Positions 7,445 through 15,255 of a stretch of 38,539 nt of DNA are shown piece after piece. Below the pieces are notes generated by a model. That model searched no databases. It was not told the origin of the DNA and was given only the letters and a program-made list of their open reading frames with translations. Where the stretch lies: the NCBI GenBank assembly GCA_011390935.1, contig JAABRL010000042.1, positions 1-38,539 on the forward strand, given 5' to 3'. The DNA is from Gemmatimonas sp. (GTDB lineage Bacteria > Gemmatimonadota > Gemmatimonadetes > Gemmatimonadales > Gemmatimonadaceae). The position numbers and the translations under genes were made by a program. Position 1 is the stretch's first letter, and each line of letters starts with the position of its first letter.

Positions 7445-8516
7445 TCAGGACGGCGGCGGCAGCACCAGCACCGGCGTCAGGCGATTGCTCCACTCGCCGT
7501 TGCCCAGCCGACCGCCGAAGCCGCTGCCCCAGCAGTAGATGCTGCCGGTCGCCGTGCTGGCACACGTATGACGATTGCCGGCGGAAATCCGCACGAACGA
7601 GAGCCCACCCGCGACCGCCACGGGAGTGGCATGATCGGTCGTGGCCCCGTTGTCCAGCTGCCCGGTATTGCCTTCACCCCAGCAGAATGCAGCTCCGGCG
7701 GTGGTGAGCGCGCAGGTATGTTCGTCTCCCGCCGAGATCGCGCTGCACGACGCTGCCGCGCTCACCGCCGCTGAGACGCACCGTGGCCACCAGCGTTGCG
7801 GTTGCACCCGTGATCACGGACAGCGAGTCCCGGTCGAGCGCCACACTCGCAACCGGGATGGGCACCACGTCGAGCACCGCGGTCCCCGTGCGTGACTCAC
7901 TCGTGGCGGTGATCGTGGCGCGCCCCGGCGCCACGGCAGTCACCACCTCGTCGGTCACCGTGGCGATCGCGGGTGTGCTGCTGGTCCACGTCACGGCCCG
8001 ACCGATCAGCGCACCGCCATCCGCGTCTCGCACGGCGGCGACCAGCGTGCGCGTGGCGCCCACCTCGAGCGTGGCAGAATCGGGTGTCACCACGACCGAC
8101 GCCACCGGTCGCGTGACCACGGTAATGCTGGCCGTTCCGCTGCGCCCTTCGCTGCTGGCGGTGATCGTGGCCGTGCCGGGCGCGACAGCCGTCAGCGTCC
8201 CCGAGGCCACGGACACGATCTCGGGCGCCGACGAGCTCCACGCCATCGCACGACCAGCGAGGGTGCTCCCCGATGCATCGCGCGCCGTCGCGGTGAGGGT
8301 GCTGCTGCGCCCCACTTCGAGCGTGAGCGCGCCCGGCTCCACGCCGACACTCGCCACCGCGGGCGGCGCGGGCGGTGCTGGTGGCGCCGCCGGATGACCG
8401 CCGCCGCCGCACGCGGTCAGCAGGGTCATGCTCGCGATGGCGCACCAACGCCGCCGCAGGGTCACCGCCTGACGTGCGCGGTGCGGGAGACACGAGATCG
8501 AGTTGGAAGCGCGCAT
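7445..8516 (-). pseudogene. Broken Ig-like (BIG_2) plus RCC1 lipoprotein gene
   Basis: Two frames together spell one truncated protein. The first (8516 to about 7750) gives a lipoprotein start with lipobox LTAC followed by GGGG and a Pro/Ala linker, then two full BIG_2 Ig-like domains (each VASVxVxP..., WxSSxPxIxxV, VAPGxATITA) and the start of a third ([16 protein letters not shown]). After VATVRLSG the frame turns to nonsense, and the sense continues in another frame, with [23 protein letters not shown] and [22 protein letters not shown], two RCC1 blades, ending at 7445. About 60 residues of the third Ig domain and most RCC1 blades (normally about seven) are missing, so an internal deletion with frame change is likely rather than a single-base error. 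Start: ATG 8516 or GTG 8465. Intact relatives are presumed surface beta proteins. Confidence 0.7.
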
Positions 8517-8708
8517 GGGCAAGGGCGTAGCGACGAGAGGCGTCTGATGGCGAACCCAACAGCCGCCGGATGTCGCGAGACACAGCGGCGCATCTCGTCA
8601 CGCGCAGTTGCAGCCCACTTTCCCTCATCGCGCGACGGCACCTCCGCCACCGCACCCGGTATCGTTACCTGCCAGCCCTCGCGAAGCGCGCCACGGGTTC
8701 GGCCACGC

Positions 8709-8729
8709 GCGGCACCAACTCCGTGCCGC
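8709..8729 (-). terminator. Hairpin at the end of the kinase operon
   Basis: Perfect 7-bp inverted repeat GCGGCAC (8709-8715) and GTGCCGC (8723-8729) with a 7-nt loop. Its first arm reaches the stop codon (8731-8729) of the kinase partner gene on the minus strand. No T-tract follows, so intrinsic termination is unproven. Confidence 0.4.
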
Positions 8730-10126
8730 TACCGCACCGCGCGCAACGCACACTGTGCAAAGCGCGGGTTGCCAGTGACGGTTGACGCGAACGCGCCGGC
8801 GCCGACCACGACAGCGCCAAGATGGTCCTCCTTCCACAGCGCCCACCCATTCCACTCACTCAACGGCACCGGTCGGTCACTCGTGAGGAGCAGTTCCTGC
8901 TCGAGCGGCGATCGCGCCAGCTCGTCGCGAATGGAGGCGAGCCGACGCGTGAGCGCCGGCGCCATACCGAACACCACGCTGCGCACCGACGCACAGGGAA
9001 GCAGTGCGTTGGCCATCGCCAACCGATCCATTCGAATCGCACGCGGAACCCGCGGATCGCTCAGCAACGCCAGAAACCGATCCGGCTGCTCGTTGTAGCG
9101 AATCCAATAATTCTGTTCCGGCCCGAACAGGATTTCCGGCGACTCACCGAGCCCGCGCAGCGCGTCGTCGTTCACGAGCGCGCCCAGCTGCGACAGGCCG
9201 TTCAGACCGATCTTCAACGCAGCGCGGCCGCGGTAGAACTCAGACCAGTCGACACCGTGATCCATCAGCGCGTACCCGAACGCCACGACGGTACGGAGCG
9301 CTGCCTCGGCTTTCACATAATCGCCGCGGCTCACGTGCCATGCCGCACGCGCGACCCCAGCCTCCGCGATGCGTACCACCGTCTCTGTTCGCGGCGCACG
9401 CTCGAGCACAAAGGACAGCGTGCCCGGCAGCTGTGATCGGCGACCCCCCAGCACATCGGTCGCGCGGGCATGGGCCACGACATCGAGATCCCGCCAGATC
9501 GGGAGCGCCGCCATAGTGGCGAGCCACGTCTGCTCAGCAGCGGTGAGCGGGCCACTCGCGATCGAGAGCAAACCGACCGGATCGGGAAATGCACCGGTCC
9601 CCCGTCGACGCTGCGTCGGGAAGGCGGCAGAGTCCGGCGGCACGATCTCCCTGATGCGCTCGGCGGCCGCGCCGATGTCACGGGATGTGTAAATGTCCGG
9701 ACGCTCGGACGCGGGAAGCGCTCGAGCGAGCGCCATGCCTGCTGCCGTTGGCGTAATCGCAGGATCGGCCGTTGGCAGCAGCAGGCGCTGCTGCTCGTAC
9801 CGTTCGAGCCACGCCTCGGGCCAGTCGAGCGCCTCGATCGACTGCCTCGTAATGGTCGTGACGAGCAGGAGCGGCAGCGCCATGATGAGCAGCACGGCAA
9901 CCGCCGTATCGCGCGCCCAGCGCCGCAGCGCCACGAAGCGCGGGGCGCGCGCCACGTGTGTGGACGCCGACCGCTCCGGTACCGCGCGATCGAGCCCGCG
10001 CGCCACCGGCAGCCCGTCGAGCGAGGCCATCGCGATCCCCGGTGCAGCGCCTGCCGCCTGCAGCGGCGACTTCGGCCGGCACCCGACCCCCTCCGCGACA
10101 CGACGAGTCGTCCATCGGTGGATCAC
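8729..10126 (-). CDS. Unknown membrane-anchored protein coupled to Ser/Thr kinase
   Basis: Protein of 465 residues of no recognised family. After about 60 weakly conserved N-terminal residues comes one strong transmembrane helix (about residues 70-92, TAVAVLLIMALPLLLVTTIT), then a large, probably extracytoplasmic alpha-helical region of about 370 residues (for example AAWHVSRGDYVKAEAALRTV and FYRGRAALKIGLNGLSQLG), compatible with a helical-repeat fold. It starts with GTG at 10126, whose GTGA overlaps the kinase stop by four bases; this coupling implies production in fixed ratio with the kinase. The shared topology suggests an accessory or sensor/output partner of the kinase. This is inference from position only. 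Confidence 0.75.
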   Translation of the reverse strand: MIHRWTTRRVAEGVGCRPKSPLQAAGAAPGIAMASLDGLPVARGLDRAVPERSASTHVARAPRFVALRRWARDTAVAVLLIMALPLLLVTTITRQSIEALDWPEAWLERYEQQRLLLPTADPAITPTAAGMALARALPASERPDIYTSRDIGAAAERIREIVPPDSAAFPTQRRRGTGAFPDPVGLLSIASGPLTAAEQTWLATMAALPIWRDLDVVAHARATDVLGGRRSQLPGTLSFVLERAPRTETVVRIAEAGVARAAWHVSRGDYVKAEAALRTVVAFGYALMDHGVDWSEFYRGRAALKIGLNGLSQLGALVNDDALRGLGESPEILFGPEQNYWIRYNEQPDRFLALLSDPRVPRAIRMDRLAMANALLPCASVRSVVFGMAPALTRRLASIRDELARSPLEQELLLTSDRPVPLSEWNGWALWKEDHLGAVVVGAGAFASTVTGNPRFAQCALRAVR

Positions 10127-12048
10127 GCGTGCTCCGAATCGAGGCGAAGCGTGACCGTCGTGCGGTCAAATGGTTGTGTCATCTGCACATCCGCGAAGAT
10201 GTCCTCCACCTCTTGCCGAGCATCGAGCACCCGGTCTACCTCGCGCATAACGGCTTCCGTCTCGGCGAGCTGTGTCGTCATGCCATCAACGCTGGAGGTA
10301 CCTGCGTGCAGACGCAGCAGCCCGAGCCGCAGCTGCTCCAATGCACCGACGCTCGCCTCGAGTTGCATCGCCAGATCGGACCGAGCAGCGCGCAGTCGTG
10401 CGATGTCCTCGTCGTCGGTCGTGGCCATGAGTAGGTCGTCAACGTGCACCAGCCGCTGTTTGATCGCCGCCGAACTCGACGTCAGCTGTTGCAGCAACTG
10501 CGGTACCATATGCAGCGTGCGTCGCACATCGGCGGGCAGCGCCTCCAAGAGCTGCTCGGCGGCAAGACTGAGCGACAGTTCGGTCGCACGGTGCGTCATC
10601 ACCCGAGCCGAACCCGTGCGGCGTGAGATGCGACGCGCGACAGCAAAGGCGACCTGGCCCACACGACCGCTCCAAACGCGCTGCCAGAAGAGCACATCCT
10701 CGCGTTGTGCGACGGCCACCATTCCCCATGCCACGCCCATGCACCAGCCCAACACGCCGAGGTCGAACGAGAGTGCGAGGATCGTCCCGCTATCCGTCGA
10801 GTCTTGTGTACGCATCAGCGCGCCCACCAGCGTGCAGATGTACGCGCCGATACTGCCTCGCGCGATGGTCGCCACGACCGGCTCGAGGCGCGCGAGCCAC
10901 ACACGGGGCGCATGCTGCCGCTCTTCGCGCGTACTCTCCACCTCGCTTTCGAACGCCGCGACGACATCCGCATGCGTGAACCCACCCTGCACAAGCCGCC
11001 GAGCGACCCGCACCACAAACCCACCCGCCGCCAGCGGCCAGACGACCCATATGCCGGCGACAAACGCCTCGATTCCGAACACGCTGGAGGCCGCCAGCCC
11101 CGCGCCGAGACCTGCGGCCACGCTCAATACGGTGCCGATACCATCGGCCCGACCGTCCCGCTTCACGAACGCGCGCAGCATCGCTGGCAGATCACGGCGC
11201 GTCGCGAGGCCACGCTCAAGGCGCTCCGCCACTTGCGACGCATCACGTGGTCGCTCTGCCGCCGCCTTGGCCAGACATTGCGCGACCAACTGAGACAGAT
11301 AGCGAGGTACGGTGATACCCACCGACGCCAGCGACGGGGCGGGATCGTTGAGATGCCGCGTCATCACCGACACATCAGAGCCCTCGAACGGAGCGCGACC
11401 GGACAGCGCGAAGAACGCCGTTGCACCTACGCCGTACAGGTCCGAGCGGGCGTCAAGCGGCTCACCGAGGATCTGTTCGGGACTCATGAACGGCGGTGTG
11501 CCCGCGACACCGTCGCGGTTGGGGCCGATCGCAGCCGCGATGCCGAAGTCGGCAACGATCGCCCGTCCGCTCTCGCGGTCGAAGAGAATGTTGTCCGGCT
11601 TGATGTCGCGATGCACGATGCCCTGCGCATGCGCGTGTGCCAGGGCCCACGCCACTTCGCGTAGCAGTCGTGCGGCCTCACGCGGCGAGAGCGGGCCGCG
11701 ACGTGCCACGCGCTCCGACAGCGTCTCGCCGTCCACGAAGGTCATCACATAGAACACGTGACCCTCGACCGTGTCGACCGCATGGATCGGCACGATGTGC
11801 GGGTGCGCCAGTCGCGCGGCGGTGCGCGCCTCATTCAGGAAGCGTTCGCGTGTTGCTTCGTCGGCGGCAAGGGTTGGCGGCAACAACTTGATGGCCACCA
11901 GCCGGTCGAGCCGCAGCTCGTGCGCGAGGTACACGACACCCATCCCGCCACGGCCGAGCTCCCGCTCAATCGAGTACCGCCCTGCGAGCGCCTGCTGCAG
12001 GGATAGGAACGAGGCATCCGGTGTCAGCGGTGCGGCGGAAAGCAGCAT
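10123..12048 (-). CDS. Membrane Ser/Thr protein kinase (PknB-like) with coiled-coil C-terminus
   Basis: Protein kinase of 641 residues. The kinase domain runs from about residue 25 to 285: glycine loop GRGGMGVVY (32-40), VAIK with Lys54, catalytic HRDIKPDN (Asp148), DFG (167-169) and GTPPFMSPE (183-191), all intact, so the kinase should be active. After it come about four hydrophobic segments (around residues 305-345 and 400-450: VLSVAAGLGAGLAASSVFG, IWVVWPLAAGGFVV, GSIGAYICTLVGAL, LGVLGWCMGVAWGMV), then a long helical, coiled-coil-like tail (about 500-625) with many Leu and charged residues. There is no PASTA, TPR or WD sensor domain, so the signal may come through the tail or the coupled partner at 8729-10126. 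ATG at 12048 is chosen as nearest to the kinase fold; ATG 12096 and a GTG between them are alternatives, and none has a convincing ribosome site. Confidence 0.92.
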   Translation of the reverse strand: MLLSAAPLTPDASFLSLQQALAGRYSIERELGRGGMGVVYLAHELRLDRLVAIKLLPPTLAADEATRERFLNEARTAARLAHPHIVPIHAVDTVEGHVFYVMTFVDGETLSERVARRGPLSPREAARLLREVAWALAHAHAQGIVHRDIKPDNILFDRESGRAIVADFGIAAAIGPNRDGVAGTPPFMSPEQILGEPLDARSDLYGVGATAFFALSGRAPFEGSDVSVMTRHLNDPAPSLASVGITVPRYLSQLVAQCLAKAAAERPRDASQVAERLERGLATRRDLPAMLRAFVKRDGRADGIGTVLSVAAGLGAGLAASSVFGIEAFVAGIWVVWPLAAGGFVVRVARRLVQGGFTHADVVAAFESEVESTREERQHAPRVWLARLEPVVATIARGSIGAYICTLVGALMRTQDSTDSGTILALSFDLGVLGWCMGVAWGMVAVAQREDVLFWQRVWSGRVGQVAFAVARRISRRTGSARVMTHRATELSLSLAAEQLLEALPADVRRTLHMVPQLLQQLTSSSAAIKQRLVHVDDLLMATTDDEDIARLRAARSDLAMQLEASVGALEQLRLGLLRLHAGTSSVDGMTTQLAETEAVMREVDRVLDARQEVEDIFADVQMTQPFDRTTVTLRLDSEHA

Positions 12049-12333
12049 GGATCGGGTGTGAGCCACGGTCAGAGCATCGGCGAGCGGGAAGTGCATCCTC
12101 CACACGCGCGGACACCGTCGCCTTGACGAGCTGTCGCGCGTGCAGTCACAGCGCCATTTCACGCGAGGCGTTCGTCTCACGCGCATGGCACATAACTCAA
12201 GTCGATCGTGCTCGTTCAGCGGCCGTACCGGTCCGGTCGAGCTCGCCATTGTGGCCGAGCAGTGACTCGTGCTGCATACCGGCCCCCTGCACTCGCGCCT
12301 GACGCGTTTCGTGCCGCACGGTAGCTTGGTGGG
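12049..12333. other. Divergent intergenic region between kinase and aminotransferase genes
   Basis: Non-coding gap of about 285 bases (342 if the aminotransferase starts at 12391). It must hold the kinase promoter on the minus strand and the aminotransferase promoter on the plus strand. The only recognisable signal is the plus-strand candidate at 12299-12327. An AT-richer patch around 12186-12206 (gcacataactcaag) could carry the kinase promoter, but no clear box pair is visible. No RNA gene or repeat seen. Confidence 0.5.
12299..12327 (+). promoter_or_regulatory. Candidate promoter of the aminotransferase gene
   Basis: CTGACG (12299-12304), 17-bp spacer, TAGCTT (12322-12327). Six bases later comes GTG at 12334, in frame with the aminotransferase. 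The same spacing is seen at the vapB promoter, so transcription could start on this GTG and give a leaderless mRNA. Confidence 0.4.
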
Positions 12334-12390
12334 GTGAGCCGACCGAGAGGCGGCTCGGAACCGCTTCGCACTCACGCCTGGCCGCTGCCC

Positions 12391-13605
12391 ATGCTCACGC
12401 TCGCCGACAAGTTCTCCGCACTCGACACCGAACACGCCCCCGGCCAGGAAACTCGGCAGGACACCGGCGATCTGCACGCCATCCTGCGCGGCGAACCGCT
12501 CGACGGCACCCCCGTGGACTTCTCCCACGGCGACGTCGACGCCTTCCCACCCACGCCCGGCGCACTCGAGGCCTGGAACGCCGGATACGCGCGCGGCGCC
12601 GAGCAGGCGTACACCGAGTATCGCGGCGCCGCGCCGATTCGCGAGCGCGTCGCCGAGCGACTCGGCGCGTTCACGGGGCAGCCGATCGATGCGGATCGCG
12701 AACTGATCATCACGCCGGGCACTCAGGGCGCGCTCTTCCTCGCGCTCGGCGCCACCGTTGCCGCGGGCACCAGGGTGGCCGTCGTTGAACCGGACTACTT
12801 TGCCAACCGCAAGCTCGTGAAGTTTTTCGGTGGCGACGTCGTCCCCATTCCGCTGCGCTACCTCGGCGCACCACAGGAGAATGGCCCCGATCTCGATCGC
12901 CTTGAAACAGCGTTTGCGAGTGGCACCTCGGTGTTCGTATTCTCCACCCCGAACAACCCCACCGGGTTCGTCTGCTCCGCGAGCCACATCGCCACCATCG
13001 CATCGCTTGCCGCCGCGCATGGTGTCACGCTGATCGTCGACCAGCTGTACGCCCGCATGCTGTACCGCGGCGAGTCGTACACGCATCTGTGCGCCGGCGC
13101 GACGCAGCCGGAGCACGTCGTCACGATCATGGGGCCATCCAAGACGGAATCGCTCAGCGGCTTTCGACTCGGCGTGGCGTTCGGCACCGCCAGCATCATC
13201 GATCGCATGGAACGCCTGCAGGCGATCGTGACGCTGCGCGCCGCTGGCTACAATCAGGCCGCACTCGACACGTGGTTTGCGGAACCCACCGGATGGATGG
13301 AGACGCGCATTCGCGCCCATGAAGCCATTCGCGACGATCTGCTCGCCGTATTCCGCGCTGCCGGTTTCCCTGTCGCCACGCCACAGGCCGGCAGCTACGT
13401 CTTCCCGCAACTCCCATCACTGGCCGTGACGCCGTCCGCGTTCGTGAAGCTGCTGCGTCTGCAAGCCGGCGTCACCGTGACGCCGGGGACCGAGTTCGCC
13501 CCCGATGCGTACGCGAGCATTCGGCTCAACTTCTCGCAGGATCACGCGGCAGCCGTAGCCGCCGCTCAGCGCATTGTGGCCATGGTGGAGCGGTATCGGG
13601 CGTAG
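12391..13605 (+). CDS. PLP-dependent class I/II aminotransferase
   Basis: Fold-type I pyridoxal-phosphate enzyme of 404 residues; amino donor and acceptor are not evident. Seen are TPGTQGALFLALG (cofactor phosphate region), FSTPNNPTGF with the conserved Asn, IVDQLY with Asp217 and Tyr220 that hold the pyridine ring and phenolic oxygen, GPSKTESLSGFRLG with Schiff-base Lys251, and a C-terminal ASIRLNFS with the carboxylate-binding Arg. All key residues are present, so it should be active. ATG at 12391 opens at MLTLADKFS; the frame continues up to GTG 12334, which sits six bases after a promoter-like TAGCTT and may be the true, leaderless start, adding 19 residues. Codons in that extension are less GC-biased at the third position than the body, which argues mildly against it. 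Stands alone, convergent with the next gene. Confidence 0.92.
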   Translation: MLTLADKFSALDTEHAPGQETRQDTGDLHAILRGEPLDGTPVDFSHGDVDAFPPTPGALEAWNAGYARGAEQAYTEYRGAAPIRERVAERLGAFTGQPIDADRELIITPGTQGALFLALGATVAAGTRVAVVEPDYFANRKLVKFFGGDVVPIPLRYLGAPQENGPDLDRLETAFASGTSVFVFSTPNNPTGFVCSASHIATIASLAAAHGVTLIVDQLYARMLYRGESYTHLCAGATQPEHVVTIMGPSKTESLSGFRLGVAFGTASIIDRMERLQAIVTLRAAGYNQAALDTWFAEPTGWMETRIRAHEAIRDDLLAVFRAAGFPVATPQAGSYVFPQLPSLAVTPSAFVKLLRLQAGVTVTPGTEFAPDAYASIRLNFSQDHAAAVAAAQRIVAMVERYRA

Positions 13606-13621
13606 GCACGGTCAGATCAGG

Positions 13622-14992
13622 TCAACGCCGCGTGAACGTATTCTCGTGACGGAACACCCACGGGAGCGCCGCGTCGAATGCAGGGGCCGCTTCATCCGGT
13701 GGCACCACCGCACTGAGCGAAACGCGATGCACTGGCGCCCCGACCATGCCGGTCGATCGAAACAGCAACGTCTGCCCATCCCCCAGCAGCTGCACCGGCA
13801 CGTCATCGCCGTTCGTGTTCACACCGTTCACCAGTCGGCGCGGCACCGACCATCCCGACGGCGTGCGACGCGTGATGAAAACATCCTCCTTCGTCCGCGT
13901 CTCGTCGATGTCGGCGTTGGAGAACAGCAGGAACGAACCATCGGGCGCCATGACCGGATACGCTTCACCCGACGCATCACCCACGTGCAGATCGGTCAGA
14001 TCCGCCACGAACGTGAGACTCGGCGGTTCGGCGGGCTCGCCACGCGCCAACCGCACTTCGTACAGCCCCATCGTGGCAGTGCCATCACGACGACGATCCG
14101 TCCACAACACGCCCGAACCGTCACGCGCGAGTGACAGCGTGACCTCCCCATATCGCGGTGTGTTGGTCACGCGTTCCACCGTCTTCCATCCCGAGGCGCG
14201 TGACGCGCGATACAGATCGCGATGGGGATTGTCCGGCTCGTTGGCCGCATGACGCGCACTGCTGAAATACACCCATTCTCCATCGGCGCTCACCACGGGC
14301 GTACCCTCGCTGGCCGTCGTGTCCGCGAACGGCGCCAGCTCCACCGGCTGCCACGCATCCTGCTTCCAGCGCCGCATCATGATCCGTCGGTGATTGCCCT
14401 GATCGTCGCCCGTGCCGACGAACAGCGTCTCCAGATCGCGACTCAGCGTGATGTCCCACGCGTTGAAGCCGTCCGGCCAGCCGTCGGCAAGCACGGCCAC
14501 CGGCGTGGCGGCGTCGGCAAGTAGCTGCGCCGACGGTCCGCGTGGCGTGCCCTCGTCGTTCCAGTAGCGAAACGGACCGTCCTTGGCACCGCGCCGAAAC
14601 GTACCCTCGAACGCCTTCTGCCCATTGGCGTGCCACCCTTCGCTCGGTCCGTGCCAGACATCGGCGGTGACCCACGAGCGCTCTCGCACAATCCCGTTCG
14701 GATGGAAGTACATCCACACCCCTTCGCCCTTTCCGTCCCGCCACTCCGCGGTGAGCGTCACACGCCCATCGGCGTCCCACTCCTGCCACAAGCCGTGCGG
14801 CTGGCTGTCTCTGCGAAACACACGCTTGGCGAGCTGCCCGTTGGCGTGTCGCTCGATCTGCACGTCGACGCGTGCATCACCCGGCGCCGGCGTGAGCACG
14901 GGCTGGTACGTCTGCGCGGCCATCGGGTGAACGGCCGTCGCGACCAGCAACGCGGCGCGGTGAACGACCGCACGACATGGTGAACGGTGCAT
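13622..14992 (-). CDS. Secreted MORN-repeat plus PD40 beta-propeller protein
   Basis: Exported protein of 456 residues with two recognisable parts. After a signal peptide (MHRSPCRAVVHRAALLVATA, cleavage likely after MAAQ) come MORN-variant repeats of the YwqK type: HANGQLAKRVFR, GLWQEWDADGRVTLTAEWRDG, GVWMYFHPNGIVRE and GWHANGQKAFEGTFRRGAKDGPFRYWNDEG (about residues 45-150). From about residue 175 a WD40-like PD40 propeller follows, with TPVVSADGEWVYFSS, VTLSLARDGSGVLWTD, YPVMAPDGSFLLFSN and QTLLFRSTG. PD40 propellers are known from TolB-like periplasmic proteins; the MORN-like part is usually a beta meander of uncertain role. ATG at 14992 is chosen because it starts the signal peptide. It is convergent with the aminotransferase (16 bp apart) and divergent from the protease at 15256. 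Confidence 0.85.
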   Translation of the reverse strand: MHRSPCRAVVHRAALLVATAVHPMAAQTYQPVLTPAPGDARVDVQIERHANGQLAKRVFRRDSQPHGLWQEWDADGRVTLTAEWRDGKGEGVWMYFHPNGIVRERSWVTADVWHGPSEGWHANGQKAFEGTFRRGAKDGPFRYWNDEGTPRGPSAQLLADAATPVAVLADGWPDGFNAWDITLSRDLETLFVGTGDDQGNHRRIMMRRWKQDAWQPVELAPFADTTASEGTPVVSADGEWVYFSSARHAANEPDNPHRDLYRASRASGWKTVERVTNTPRYGEVTLSLARDGSGVLWTDRRRDGTATMGLYEVRLARGEPAEPPSLTFVADLTDLHVGDASGEAYPVMAPDGSFLLFSNADIDETRTKEDVFITRRTPSGWSVPRRLVNGVNTNGDDVPVQLLGDGQTLLFRSTGMVGAPVHRVSLSAVVPPDEAAPAFDAALPWVFRHENTFTRR

Positions 14993-15255
14993 CGGAGGTG
15001 GGGTTGGGCAGAAAACATGGCTACGTCGCACAGGACCGCACCGGCGGTCAGGACGCAGTAGCGAGCGCATACGAAGCCCTTCGACGGGGGGCAGGATTTC
15101 GATGCACGAGGTGCGCGGGGGTCGGCATGCGTCGCTGCTGGCCGCAATCGCGATCATCACGCCGACCAGCCGCGGCGAGCAAGGCGTCGTAGCTTACCGG
15201 AGCGTGCGATCCGTACACTGTCGGCTGTCGCACCGCCCGTCCCAGCCCCCCAAAA

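Noticed and set aside
9470..11293. A 607-codon open frame on the plus strand, opposite the kinase and its partner
   Set aside because: It is a shadow of the minus-strand genes: low-complexity, Arg/Ser-rich sequence with no domain, while the kinase on the other strand has all its catalytic motifs.
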